A DNA stretch of 64,000 bases from the NCBI GenBank assembly GCA_037127255.1, contig JBANSL010000003.1:50872314-50936313 (forward strand). Reading direction: 5' to 3'. The position numbers and the translations under genes are program-made. The notes under the pieces are model-generated. The model saw only the letters and a list, made by a program, of their open reading frames with translations, searched no databases and was not told the origin of the DNA. Shown here one piece after another: positions 11,098 through 21,734 of the stretch (position 1 is the stretch's first letter; each line of letters begins with the position of its first letter). Source of the stretch: Persicaria tinctoria. Its lineage: Eukaryota; Streptophyta; Magnoliopsida; Caryophyllales; Polygonaceae.

Positions 11098-12387
11098 TGA
11101 TGTCCACTAAAATAGCCATGTTTTTATGCACATTTTAGCTCCATATTTTATAAAGTTTGCATATTTCGGGCTGGGAATATGTTGAATTTATGTAGTATAT
11201 GCTTATTTTTAAGAAATAGAGGTCTACATAAGTTTTGGTTTAATATTGGAAAATTTGGAGCCATTTCGGGGCAAAACCAAAGAAAGGAGACGAAAGCTAA
11301 AAGTTACTCGATATCGAATACTTTTACTCGATATCGACAAAAATGGAGAAGCAGAGCACTGGTCGAAGAGAAGCTGATCGAGGAACTGAAGATGAAGCCA
11401 GCTCGATTTCAGAGCATTACTCGATATCGAGTAAACAACTCGATGTCGACAAGACTTGAAGCCACTGCTGAACTCGAGGAAGGATGCTAAGTCGAGAAGC
11501 CGAGAAGAAGGAAACCTGAGCAACAAAGTTACTCGATATCGAAAAAATTAGTCGATGTCGAGTAAACCCAGAAACATATGTCCGAGCAAGTCGAGGACGA
11601 GTTACTCAAGCAAGCCAGAGGAAGCCCAGTCGATAACACCTCTCCTCAATATCGAGGAGATTACTCGATATTGAGTAAACACTTTCCTGGGCCGCGACGC
11701 TATTGGGCCTGTCCGATCACGAGTTGGGCTGTTGGGTTGCGAGATGACCGAGTTCTATCGAGTTCTATCAAGTTTTATCAAGTCTATCAAGAATTCATCC
11801 ATGGAGGAAAGATTGTTCACCTATGACAAGAAGATAAAGAGATATTTAGATATTCCCTTTAAGAATTAATGTTTTATCTTTATTTAAGTTTTATCATTAG
11901 ATATAGATATAGATTGCTTTCCTTGAATAGCAAGGATTAAAGCCCTATAAATAAAGCCCATGAGGCTGAGTTTTTAATCATTCAATTTCAGAGAAACAAT
12001 TCCACATAGAGTTTTAGGAGTTCAAAGGTTTTAGGGTTTTGGCATTCTGCGAAAGATTGAGTGCCGGGATTGTAAAAACTTTGAATATAGTTTATTGCAA
12101 GTTATTTCTTTTACATCAATGTCTGCAATTACGATGAGGCACGAGTAGTCCACCCACTTCTAGGGTTGGGGTGAGCCCAACAAGAGCCATGTTGGTGGAT
12201 TAGCGATTACAAAAGGAGGTATTTTATCGTTATCTTAAATCTATTCTATGTGCTTCATCTTTGATTGAGAAATTGAAGAACTCATGTTGTGAAACTTGGG
12301 TAGTAATTAGGATTTTTATTCGAAATATTATAAATTCTAATTATGAAAAGGAATAGAAACAATTAGATTCGAAATTTATATTCCGCT

Positions 12388-13337
12388 TTTATGATTTATA
12401 TTCCGCTTTCATGGTAATCGTTGTCGCAAACCCTAATCTTAGAAGTTCTTTTTCATTCATCAAGTTAAGATTCGAAATTTGCTTGTTTTTACTTTCTGCC
12501 CTCCTCGATCTCGACCAAAGTTTGGTCGATATCGACTACTGACCTTCGATCCCAGATCGCCGTAGCTTCTGAACTGCAGGTACTCGACCAAGAAACTCCT
12601 CGGCATCGACATAGTTACTCAATATCGAGTAAAACTGCTCGATATCGACAGCATCCTGTGACTGCTGCTGCGTGAATCGACTTGTCCGATCTTATGTCGA
12701 CTAAAACCTAGTCGAGATCGAGCAACCTATAAGTCGACATCTGTCCGGGAGATTTCGCCGCTGCCTAGGATCCGCTGACCAGCTTCCTCGAGGATCGAAC
12801 CTGACTTTCTCTTGCTACATCGGGAGGGAGTCTTGAACATTATTTGCTGGGATCTAATCGGTTTGCTTTATTTTATTTACATTCTATTTGCACTCTCGAT
12901 TTGCTGGGATCCATGGCAGTGGCGCCAATTTGTTGAGAGAGGAAATCGAGAGTGCAAATAGAATGTAAATAAAACAAAGAAAACCGATTAGATCCCAGCA
13001 AATAATGTCCAAGACTCCCTCCCAATGTAGCAAGAGAAAGCCAGGTTCAATCCTCGAGGAAGCTGGTCAGCGGATCCTAGGCAGCGGAGAAATCTCACGG
13101 ACAGATGTCGACTTACAGGTTGCTCGATCTCGACTAGGGTTTAGTTGACAGAAGATCGGACAAGTCGATTCTTGCAGCAGCAGTCACAGGATATTGCCGA
13201 TATCGAGCAGTTTTACTCGATATCGAGTAACTATGTCGACGTCGAGGAGTTTCTTGGTTGAGTACCTGTAGTTCAGAAGCTACGGCAATCTGGGATCGAA
13301 GGTCAGTAGTCGATATCGACCAAACTTTGGTCGAAAT
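12388..13337. repeat. Large inverted repeat of LTR-A1 around a PBS loop
   Basis: About 520 bp ending at 12905 is repeated in reverse complement at 12931-13337 plus 30543-30672, the two pieces being separated by the hAT. The loop at 12906-12930 contains TGGCGCCACTGCC on the minus strand, a tRNA-Asp-like primer-binding site. Both arms carry the TCGATATCGA motifs. The arms differ at scattered positions. Confidence 0.82.
12913..12928 (-). promoter_or_regulatory. Primer-binding site of the inverted LTR-A arm
   Basis: On the minus strand TGGCGCCACTGCCATGG follows the LTR end TCTCAACA-AAT. It resembles the complement of the 3' end of tRNA-Asp, as used by Athila-like elements, with some changes downstream. 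Confidence 0.6.
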
Positions 13338-13469
13338 TAGGGGTGTTATGCGGACACGAGCCGCTTGGATTCAGCTCGAAAAACTCGGCTCGAGCTCGTC
13401 CATATTTTAAAAACGAGCCGAGTTCGAGCAGCCTCTTGAGCTCTAGTAGCTCGTATTACTCGGACCATT

Positions 13470-14394
13470 TTGCCCCTGGGCTTTTTCACCTTTAATTTTA
13501 GCCTTTTAGGTTTTCTTCTTCCCGTGTGTCTCCTCCAGTGTCTCCAGACTCCAGTCTTCCTCTATTCTCTTATGGAGTTCCCTCCTCGGCGCCGCCTTTT
13601 CCCCGTCTCCTCCTCGGCGCCACCTCCTCCCCGGCTTCTCCTCGGCTATTGTGCAGTTCGTTTCCTCCTCGGCGCCGCCTTCTAGTTTATGTCTCCTCCC
13701 CGTTCGGCGTTTCCTTCTCTTCTGCAGTTCATTTGTTCAGACTTTAGATCTCGGCTCCGGTGTCTGCCTCCTCCCCAGCTCCTCCTCGACGTCCCCCAGT
13801 CCTCGGCTCCTCCTCGACGTCGCCTAGATCTCGGTCCGGTGTTCTTCAGCCCCTCCTCCATCAGAACTGGTAAGTTCGCCCTTGTTCTTCGCCCCTTGTT
13901 CTTCAGCCCTTGTTCTTCCCCTTGTTCTGTTGTTCTTGAGTTAAGATTAAAGTTCTTACTTTAAATCAGTTTGTAAAAAATCTGAGATTAAAGTTCCATG
14001 GTTTATGAGATTAAAGTTCTTACTTGAAATCTGAGATTAATGTTCCATTGTAGTTAAAGTTCCATTGTTTCTTAGATTAAAGTTCTTCCATTGTTTATGA
14101 GATTAAAGTTCTTCAATTGTTTATGAGATTAATAGCCTATTAACTGTATAAAGTTATTCTTGTATAAAGTTCTTCCATTGTTTATGAGATTAAAAGCATA
14201 TTTTTATTGTTCCTTTCCATTGTAGTTAAATCAGTAAAAAATCTGAGAGTAAAGTTCCATTGTTTCTGAGATTAAAGTTCTTCCATTGTTTCATTGTTTT
14301 CCCCCTTTAGATTACAGTTGATCCAATTACAGATTTTCGGATTATTGTTTAATTGTTTTGTTTCGTTATTGTAGTTATCATATTATGTCGACTC
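13470..14394 (+). other. hAT 5' leader
   Basis: C/T-rich sequence (CTCCTCGGCGCC repeats, 13560-13860) is followed by a series of TGAGATTAAAGTTC repeats (13930-14290). ORFs here are proline/arginine-rich by composition only. It probably holds the promoter and 5' UTR of the transposase. Confidence 0.5.
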
Positions 14395-15710
14395 TAATTG
14401 GAACAACTCCAACTCCAACCGGTGAATCGGTTGACGTTGGGGTTGGGGATTCCTCCACAGCTCCTGCTCCTCTAACTGTTGAGGACGAAATTGATCAAGT
14501 TCCGGAGGTTTCTGTTGGTGATCAGCAGGCTAAAAAGAGAGCAAAAAGGAAGACTTCATCTGTTTGGGAAGATGTCACTGAAACGGTGGAACTCGACATT
14601 TCATATGCTGGAAAGGGCACTTATTTTCAAGGATGCTTTTGCAAGGTATGCAATCAGAGACTCCGGGTATTCTTCATTGCCATCAGAAGAGGATTGGGAA
14701 GTAGCTCGTGACATTTGCAAGTTCTTGTCTATTTTTGACAAGGTAACCAAATTCTTCCTTTCCCTTTCAATTTCAAGTGAAATCTGTTATTTAAAAATCT
14801 GAAATTTATATAATCTGAATAATCTGAAATCTGTATAATCTGAAATTTATATAATCTGTATAATATGAAATCTGTATAATCTGTAATTTATATAACCTGA
14901 ATAATCTGAAATCTGTATTTTACTGAAAAAAATCTATAAATCTGTGTAATCTGTGTAATCTGTATAATCTGTAAATGTGAAAAAATCTGTAATATGTATT
15001 TTACTGAAATCTGGATTTTACTCAAATCTGTAAATCTGTATAATCTGTAAATGTTAAAAAATCTATAATCTGCATTTTACTCAAATCTGTATTTTACTCA
15101 AATCTGTAAATCTCTATTTTACTCAAATCTGTATAATCTGTAAATGTTAAAAAATCTGTAATATGTATTTTACTCAAATCTGTAAATGAGTGAATCTATA
15201 TTTTACTCAAATCTATAAATCTGTATTATACTGAAAAAATCTGTAAATGTGAAATTTGTATTTTACTGAAATTTGTAAATCTGTATTATACTGAAAAAAT
15301 CTGTAAATGTGAAATCTGTATAATTCAGCAATTTAAAAATCTGTAAATGTGGAATTTCAGGTAACCCAAATCGTCTCAGGTCGTGAGTATACAACTTCAA
15401 ACTTGTATTTTACTGAAATTTGGAAGATTAGAAAAGTTTTGGATGATATGGCTAAAGACCCAAGAGATTTCATGAAGCTTATGGTTCAGAAGATGAAACA
15501 AAAATTTGATAAGTATTGGAAGGATTGCTCTCTTTTTCTGATAATAGCCGTTGGTTTAGACCCCCGAAACAAGTTAAAATATATAAAGTATGCTTTTGTG
15601 CAACTATATGGTGAAGAGGAAGCCCAAACCAAGATTGCTTACATCAAAGAAGAATTGTATAAACTCTATGATGACTATGCCTCTAAGGCACTACCAGAAT
15701 TCTGTTCATA
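14395..15710 (+). pseudogene. hAT transposase, 5' and middle part
   Basis: The ATG at 14395 begins MSTLIGTTPT and leads into KRKTSSVWEDVTE, the start of a BED zinc finger. The frame then jumps straight to RWNSTFHMLERALIFKDAF and LPSEEDWEVARDICKFLSIF in another frame, which is the middle of an Ac-like transposase. The zinc finger and the first catalytic region are therefore deleted. After an AT-rich intron (14745-15350) an exon reads TSNLYFTEIWKIRKVL and then LDPRNKLKYIKYAFVQLYG (hAT-like RNase-H fold, DUF4413-type). CACTA-2 interrupts at 15689, after DDYASK. hAT transposases cut and paste in the nucleus; this copy cannot. Confidence 0.82.
14790..15345. repeat. AT-rich AATCTGTAA array in a hAT intron
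   Basis: Dozens of degenerate units of the form AATCTGTATAATCTGAAAT, with TATTTTACTCAAATCTGTAA as a longer unit, fill the intron. The core ATCTGTAA equals that in the CACTA-1 arrays (4740-5040, 5990-6330). Confidence 0.82.
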
Positions 15711-16230
15711 GACATCGGGTATAAACCGATGTTAATAAAAAAAAATTCGGCGTGTTAGTGGGTGGTGTTAAAAATCCCAACTTTACCACATCAGTTTATA
15801 GCCGATGTCTATAATGATTTATAACGTCGTTTTTCTTTAAAATATCGACCTAAATGCATGAATATACTTACATTTGGATTGATTCACCTAATATAAAACC
15901 ATTATTATTTTGCATTTCTAGTTGTCTGAAGGTGTGTAGAGCAATACAAAAGTTCAGATTAACATCGATATTTTTTCTAAAAGCAATGTTGTATTAATTT
16001 ATTTACATCAGTTATATCTAATTCATTCCGTGTTTATTAATTTTCACTTTGAATTTTGTCTTGTTATTTATTTTTAAAAATAGTATACAACATTCAATAT
16101 TTATAAAGACAATGTTATATGTATATATTTAAATCGATATATTTTAAACAAACGATGTCTAAAAAAATTACAACATCATTTTTTTTTATGTATAACAATG
16201 TATAATTTCTCAAAAGACATCGGTTTTGTT
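15700..16230. repeat. CACTA-2 left subterminal repeats
   Basis: GACATCGGG, ACCGATGTT, CACATCAGTTT, GCCGATGTC, AACGATGTC and AGACATCGG alternate in both orientations. They match the subterminal motif of CACTA-3, implying the same transposase recognises both. Confidence 0.82.
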
Positions 16231-16759
16231 AGTTGTTCTGTTGTGCTTCAATACATTTTTAAATCGCTTTTAATTCTATTATATGACATCCCATTTTCTG
16301 TTTGTATCCATTAATATACTCAAATAATCAAAATAGGATCAAATCCTTGATGCATTATCAAATAGATTCAAATCCAATGTTTATTACAATTTCCATGACG
16401 CATTATTCAGTTTCTAGTCTTTTTACATGATGCTAAAAAACATATAAAGATTATTTCATTATGCCCCAATACAAATTAGTCCAAGGTGGAAGGAAATTGT
16501 CCCATGTACACAACAATTCAACAAAGTCTTCTCCAAGAAAATCACAAAGGTGCAGCTGCAAATCATGGCTAATGTTCCAACTTACAGAAGCCACCATCCG
16601 AGATTATGGATTGAGAGCACCGTATTCATCACCCATAGCTAACTCTAATGCATAATCATCCCTCTCATATTTGTCCACTCAACCCCTCCAGCTTCAAGGA
16701 AAATAGGAAGCTCATGCAGACATTTCATGTAGTCAGAAAATTAAGATCAAGCAAATTTG

Positions 16760-16813
<54 letters not shown>

Positions 16814-17231
16814 CGACCAACTCAAATGACCAGGTCCAAGACATAGGGAAACAGAGTTCTGCTCACCTGATCTTCATCTTGGGTTTCTACTTCAGTATCA
16901 ACACAGCATTGCAATGGAAGAGAGAAGACCTAAAAGGAGTTAAGCAAGCACCTTCGTAATGCCATAAAGGGATAAGCAACCGTACCCTTGGTAAATAGGC
17001 GTCCAAATCATACATTGATAATCACATTAGTGATGAACCATAAACACAAGCAAGTTAAAACATACATGAAGAAAGACACGATATGCAATGATAGATGCCT
17101 CTTCACGATAATCCTAATGTCTCGCTATTTTTAATGTATTAAGAAACGATATACATGCTGGTTCCAATGTGTCAACAATTACCACAAATGAATAATAATC
17201 AAAATCTAATGGCTTCTGAAAAGCAAATAAT
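16231..17231. other. CACTA-2 interior left of the Athila-like insertion
   Basis: There is no ORF I can identify. On the minus strand, exon-like stretches with splice-like borders occur (for example 16856-16970, ending DTEVETQDEDQ before GTGAGC). They may belong to the captured JmjC-gene fragment that continues beyond the Athila-B insertion at 26905-27037. This assignment is weak. Confidence 0.35.
16767..16813. repeat. (TA)n microsatellite
   Basis: An uninterrupted TA run of about 23 repeats follows TGTGTG. The encoded Ile-Tyr run is not a protein. Confidence 0.95.
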
Positions 17232-19418
17232 TGTTGTAAGCAGGAGGATGGTCAAGTATGAAATAAATATAAAATAAAGTTCAGACTGACTTCCCTGTCT
17301 CAGAAAATAAATACAAGACTTCCTCCCGTTGTAGTAAGAGAATAGTCAGGATCGAATCCACGAGGAAGCACATCAGCAGTTCTTAGGTAGCTGTAAATTC
17401 TCACAGTCAGAGCAACAGAAAGACAGAAACACAGAAACAAGGAAAGAAATAGAAAAGAACAAACAAAAGCAATGAACTAAACGAAGACAGAAAAGACAAA
17501 GCAAAGCAGAAACAAAAGTGAGGACACAGAAGCTACTCGATCTCGAGTAACAGTCCACTATATCAACAAAGAACAGTGATGAAAACAGAAAACAGAAACG
17601 AAAACAATCAACTCGAGGCAGACAAATCAACTCGATCTCGACCACACCTACTCGAGATCGACAAAGGCAGTACTCGATCTCGACAAGCTCTACTCTATGT
17701 CGACTGGGGGACAGAAACTTTAAATTGCAAATTCGAATGCAAAATTCAGATTTTCGACAGAAATAAACTCAATATAATAAAAGATTTCCAAAGCCAGGGT
17801 ATCAACACCACAACGATAACCATGCAAAGTAACACACAAAGGCACAAAAGATCATGCTTTCCATCAAATAACTTTCGTCATTAACAAATAGGCAAATAGA
17901 GGCTTTCGCATAAACCCTATTTGTTACTAACCCTTTTTCACATAATTAATCCAAGTTGCATTAAGATCACTTTCGCTTCAATAACACAAACAAGGATCAC
18001 CTTCAACTCTTGCAAAAGAATCATGCTCATAGGGATAGAAGATGAATTGCACAAAAAAAGATCTGACCTTTATCGCATCGCCTCACATGGCCACCGTCGG
18101 GCTCACCCCAGCCCCAGAAGTGGGTGGACTACTCACACCTCATTGCAATTGCAGACATTGAATGAAAAGAAATAACTTGCATAAAACTATATTCAAAAGC
18201 CTTTACAATCCCGGCATTCAACTTTCGCATAAAGCCAAAAGCCTAAAAACCTTAGAACTCCTAAACTCTATGTGTAATTGTGTCTCTGAATTGGAATGAA
18301 TGAAAAACCAGCCCCAAGGGCTTTATTTATAGTGGTCAAACCTCGCTAATCAAGGAAATAATCATCTATCTCTATATCTAAATCTATATCTAATTTTCTA
18401 AAAGATAAATAAAATGCTTAATGAAAATAAATCAATAAGGAAAAGATAAATCTAATTTAGGTAGGTCTTCATGTCTTGATAGATCTCCTTCCATAGATAG
18501 AACTTGATCAAATTTGGATAGAATCTTCCTCCTTCGGCCCCAAGGAATCCCAACTCGACTAGGACACCTCTCGACGACACATTTCTGGAATCGGGTCTAC
18601 TCGACCTCGACAAAGCCTTGTCGACCTCGAGTAGGACTCGTCGTCTTGGCTAACTGGTGCTCGATGTGGCTCGGTCTTGGCTCCTGACGCTCGTCGACCT
18701 CGAGTAAGCGTAGTCGACCTCGAGTAGGAAAGTCTTGTCGACTAGGTCTCCTCGGGTAAGTGTGCGCGACAAGCTCGGATCTGGGCTCTGGCCTTCGTCG
18801 ATCTCGACTAGGGTTTGTCGAGATCGAGTAGAGTGGTGGTCTTCCATGGTCGAGCATCTTCTCCTCGGCATGGACTCGGACTGACGTTGTGGCGCTTGTC
18901 GATCTCGACTAGAGCTTGTCGACATCGAGTAGGGTTGTGCTCGGCTTCTCGTCCTCGGCTTCTCGGTCAGCTTCTCTCCTTGTCGACTCCGGGTGTGGCT
19001 CTGGTCTTTGTCGATATCGACTAGGGTCTTGTCGAGATCGAGTAACCTCCGGAGCTGGGTTGGTCTAGCTTTCTCGATCAGGCTCTGTCGACAAGGCTGT
19101 TCTCGGACATGTTCGTCTAGATCGAGTAAGGTCTACTCGAGGTCGTGTAGTCTGGTTTCTCGGCTCGATTCGACTGGTTCCGTTGCTGCTTTGACCTTGG
19201 ACTTCTGTAGCTGTTTTTCGAGCTTTTCCGACCTTCCTTAGAATTGCTGTAAAACGCCTCGAATTCTGCGATTTAAACAGAAACTGGTGTAGATTCCATA
19301 ATTTGGCAAATAAACATAAACTACATAGGTTCTGTACTATCTTAGCCCAAATGAATGAAATGTATGCAAAAATCGACATAAAAGGTAATGTAAAACATGG
19401 CAAATTCAGCTCACAACA
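17232..19418 (-). repeat. Athila-B 3' LTR
   Basis: This 2187-bp LTR is nearly identical to the copy at 24388-26557. It carries about a dozen TCGAnnTCGA motifs, many in pairs about 20 bp apart (18600-19150), and a block also found in LTR-A: TCGGGCTCACCCCAGCCCC followed by AGAAGTGGGTGGACTACTC (18097-18135). The latter probably belongs to the transcribed R/U5 part, because it is conserved between families. Confidence 0.9.
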
Positions 19419-20886
19419 AACACCTCATACTTAAGCTTGCTTGTCCTCAAGCAATACTTTTAATTGTCATTCAGGGGAAGAATTCAAACTCTCAACATAT
19501 CAGATTCATTCTCATATGTCCATGCAATCAATTACCATCCTCGAAAAGGTACTTGTGTCACAGATTCATGCATGTGCAATTATACAAAAGCAACATCTAC
19601 TCACAAAAGGAGGGTTATGCAAAAACAATTCATGTGACAAAGCATTGATAATCAAGAAGACTTTAATTTAAGCTCAAATAAGGAGTAGATTGGTAAAAGG
19701 CTAAAAGGTGGGCAATTTTTGGCCATGTGGTGCTTTTGATCCGGGGAAATGGAGTATTTCCAAACTTGAGTTTCCGCATTCCTTTTCATTAGATTCATCA
19801 CCTTTCATAATGCTTTTATCAATAATAATCCTTTTACCTCTCTGACCTCAGCACTGCCTTCTCGCGAGTCGCAAACATGGGTGTCATGAATGGCCCCGGA
19901 TACTTAGTGCTTTGGACTCCTCACAATGTGTCCCATCTCTCCAAACTATTATCTCAGAGAGCAGGGTCAATCTACCTTTATCTCCTGAGGTGATTGGATT
20001 TTCTTTCACTCATTAAATTTTCCATATATTTCAAACAATTTCCTTCCAAACTCCAATAATCACAAAACACCATATAATAATCTCCATAATGTAACATCAT
20101 TCTCAACATAATCCCCGGATAAGGTAAAGAATGGCAAATATTTAGATCATGTGGAGCAATATATGAAATAAGGCATATTATGGCTTTGGTGATGCATAAG
20201 CATGGGTAAGGCTAGGATATAAACAACATGAGCATTATATGGAAATATAAAGTCCTCCATCATTTTATCATGCAACATGTTAAAAGCAACTTCAAATTTT
20301 ACCTCCTTTTATGGTTTTCATGAAGTAATGCACTTCATTGTGACTTCCCTTTACTAGGCAATTTCATGCTATATCTCTAATGAATCTAATTTTGCATCGT
20401 CGAGTTCAATATAAGCTTCCATGACATTTATCAAAAATTTCAAATGGGGGTCATTTTTCTCAAATTTTTGGAAAATATGCATGTAAGCACATAGATCCAT
20501 AATGCATTCCAAAATAGCCATTTAGCAATTCAAAGAAATAATGCACCGATAATGTCAAATATAATCAAATATGCATAATGTAAGCCCTTCCCCCACCCCA
20601 TACTTAAACATTATAGTGTCCTCACTGTATAAAAACAAGGGTAAAGAAAGAAACTCACAAGACAGGTGTGCAGGGCCTTAAAATTTCGACTGGAGCACCT
20701 CCTGGACGAGTTTGAATATAGCTTGGCTCTATCCATGGACCTGAAAAGTGTAGAAGACATATACCCACAAAACAAAAACCAAAAAATGTTCAAAAACAAA
20801 AAGCAAAACAATGTCCAAAAAAGTCCTAAAAAGTTTATGTACATGCTCTAGATTTTATAGTCGCTAGGCCGACTTTTCCATTTAGC
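19419..20886 (-). other. Athila-B 3' untranslated internal region
   Basis: This is the noncoding sequence between the integrase remnant and the 3' LTR, read on the minus strand. It contains GCGAGTCGCAAACATGGGTG (plus strand, about 19863), a block also present in the unrelated element at 53026-58117. The polypurine tract should lie just right of 19418. Confidence 0.65.
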
Positions 20887-21059
20887 TCAAGGTGGCATTT
20901 GCAGGGCCCATGTAGCTTGGGCCTCAAATAGGACTCCATTCTTGTCCATCAGCTGTAATCCTCCAGAATGGATCTTGTTCACCACGAAAGGTCCCATCCG
21001 CTTCTTGTTGAATTTGTTGGGAAACCAATGATCCTTTGATTTAGAGACATAGAGCTTGT
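20887..21059 (-). pseudogene. Integrase C-terminal remnant of Athila-B
   Basis: The minus-strand frame reads DKLYVSKSKDHWFPNKFNKK, then MGPFVVNKIHSGGLQL, then FEAQATWALQMPP and a stop at 20887-20889. The order of a short basic stretch, GPFVV and a hydrophobic strand is that of the integrase tail (GPF/Y module) of plant Ty3 elements. Just upstream a one-base change puts PKEYEVG in another frame. The catalytic integrase core, RT and RNase H that should precede it are missing; the TCGA-rich minisatellite sits in their place. Confidence 0.65.
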
Positions 21060-21219
21060 CCCAACTTCATACTCCTTAGGCTCATCATTGGATACCCTGC
21101 ATAAGAGCACATACCAAGGCAAACCTCTCCCATGTATAGATAAATCTTTAATGGAAATAGAAGAAGAAAGATCCATACCTTGGCTTACCTTCGCAGAGAC
21201 GGAATCGGGGACCACGGTA

Positions 21220-21720
21220 TTTGGTCGATCTCGACTAGGGCTAGTCGATCTCGACGAGTCTGCAGGTTCTGGTGGTGGTCTGCTCGAGGATGCGAAAGTC
21301 GATGAAGGACAGGTCTTGTCGATCTCGACAAGGCTGGTCGACCTCGAGTAGGCTTCTGCTCCTGGTTGCTGCAGCGTCGAGGAGGAAGGATCTGGTGGAG
21401 TCGAGTGGTGGTCGATCTCGACAAGGGTGGTCGAGATCGAGGACGATCCTGGCTCTGGTGGTCTCAGCGTCGAGGAAGCAGGAGTCGAGTCAGCAGAGGG
21501 CTTGTCGATCTCGACAAGGGTGGTCGATGTCGACGAAGGTCCTGGCTCTGGTGTCGTCAGCGTCGAGGAAAGTTGAGTCGACGTAGGGCTCTGGTGGTCG
21601 ATCTCGACGAGCCTACTCGAGATCGAGTAGGGTTCTGCTTCCGTCTAGCTGCTCGACGAGGCTGGTACTGGTGGAGACTCCTTGTTCTGGTCAAGATCGA
21701 CTAGGGTCCGGTCGATCGTG
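21220..21720. repeat. TCGA-rich imperfect minisatellite in Athila-B
   Basis: Units of roughly 90-105 bp repeat about four times. Each contains GTCGATCTCGACAAGG, a second TCGA motif, GGCTCTGGTG and GCGTCGAGGA. The ORFs in both orientations reflect the repeat composition (SRSTRSR-like) and not a protein family. The block links the integrase remnant to the protease gene. Confidence 0.78.
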
Positions 21721-21734
21721 ACCCCATACTTAGC

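Noticed and set aside
13470..13964. Overlapping ORFs rich in Pro/Arg/Ser at the hAT 5' end
   Set aside because: CTCCTCGGCGCC repeats give open frames in all phases; the transposase start is clearly at 14395.
16720..16813. ORFs made of Ile-Tyr repeats at 16813, 27780-27860 and 34550-34680
   Set aside because: They are translations of (TA)n microsatellites without coding features.
18597..19241. Arg/Ser/Thr-rich ORFs (SRSTRSR type) in the Athila LTRs and at 21088-21704
   Set aside because: The TCGA motif lacks stops in several frames, so long ORFs appear without protein meaning.
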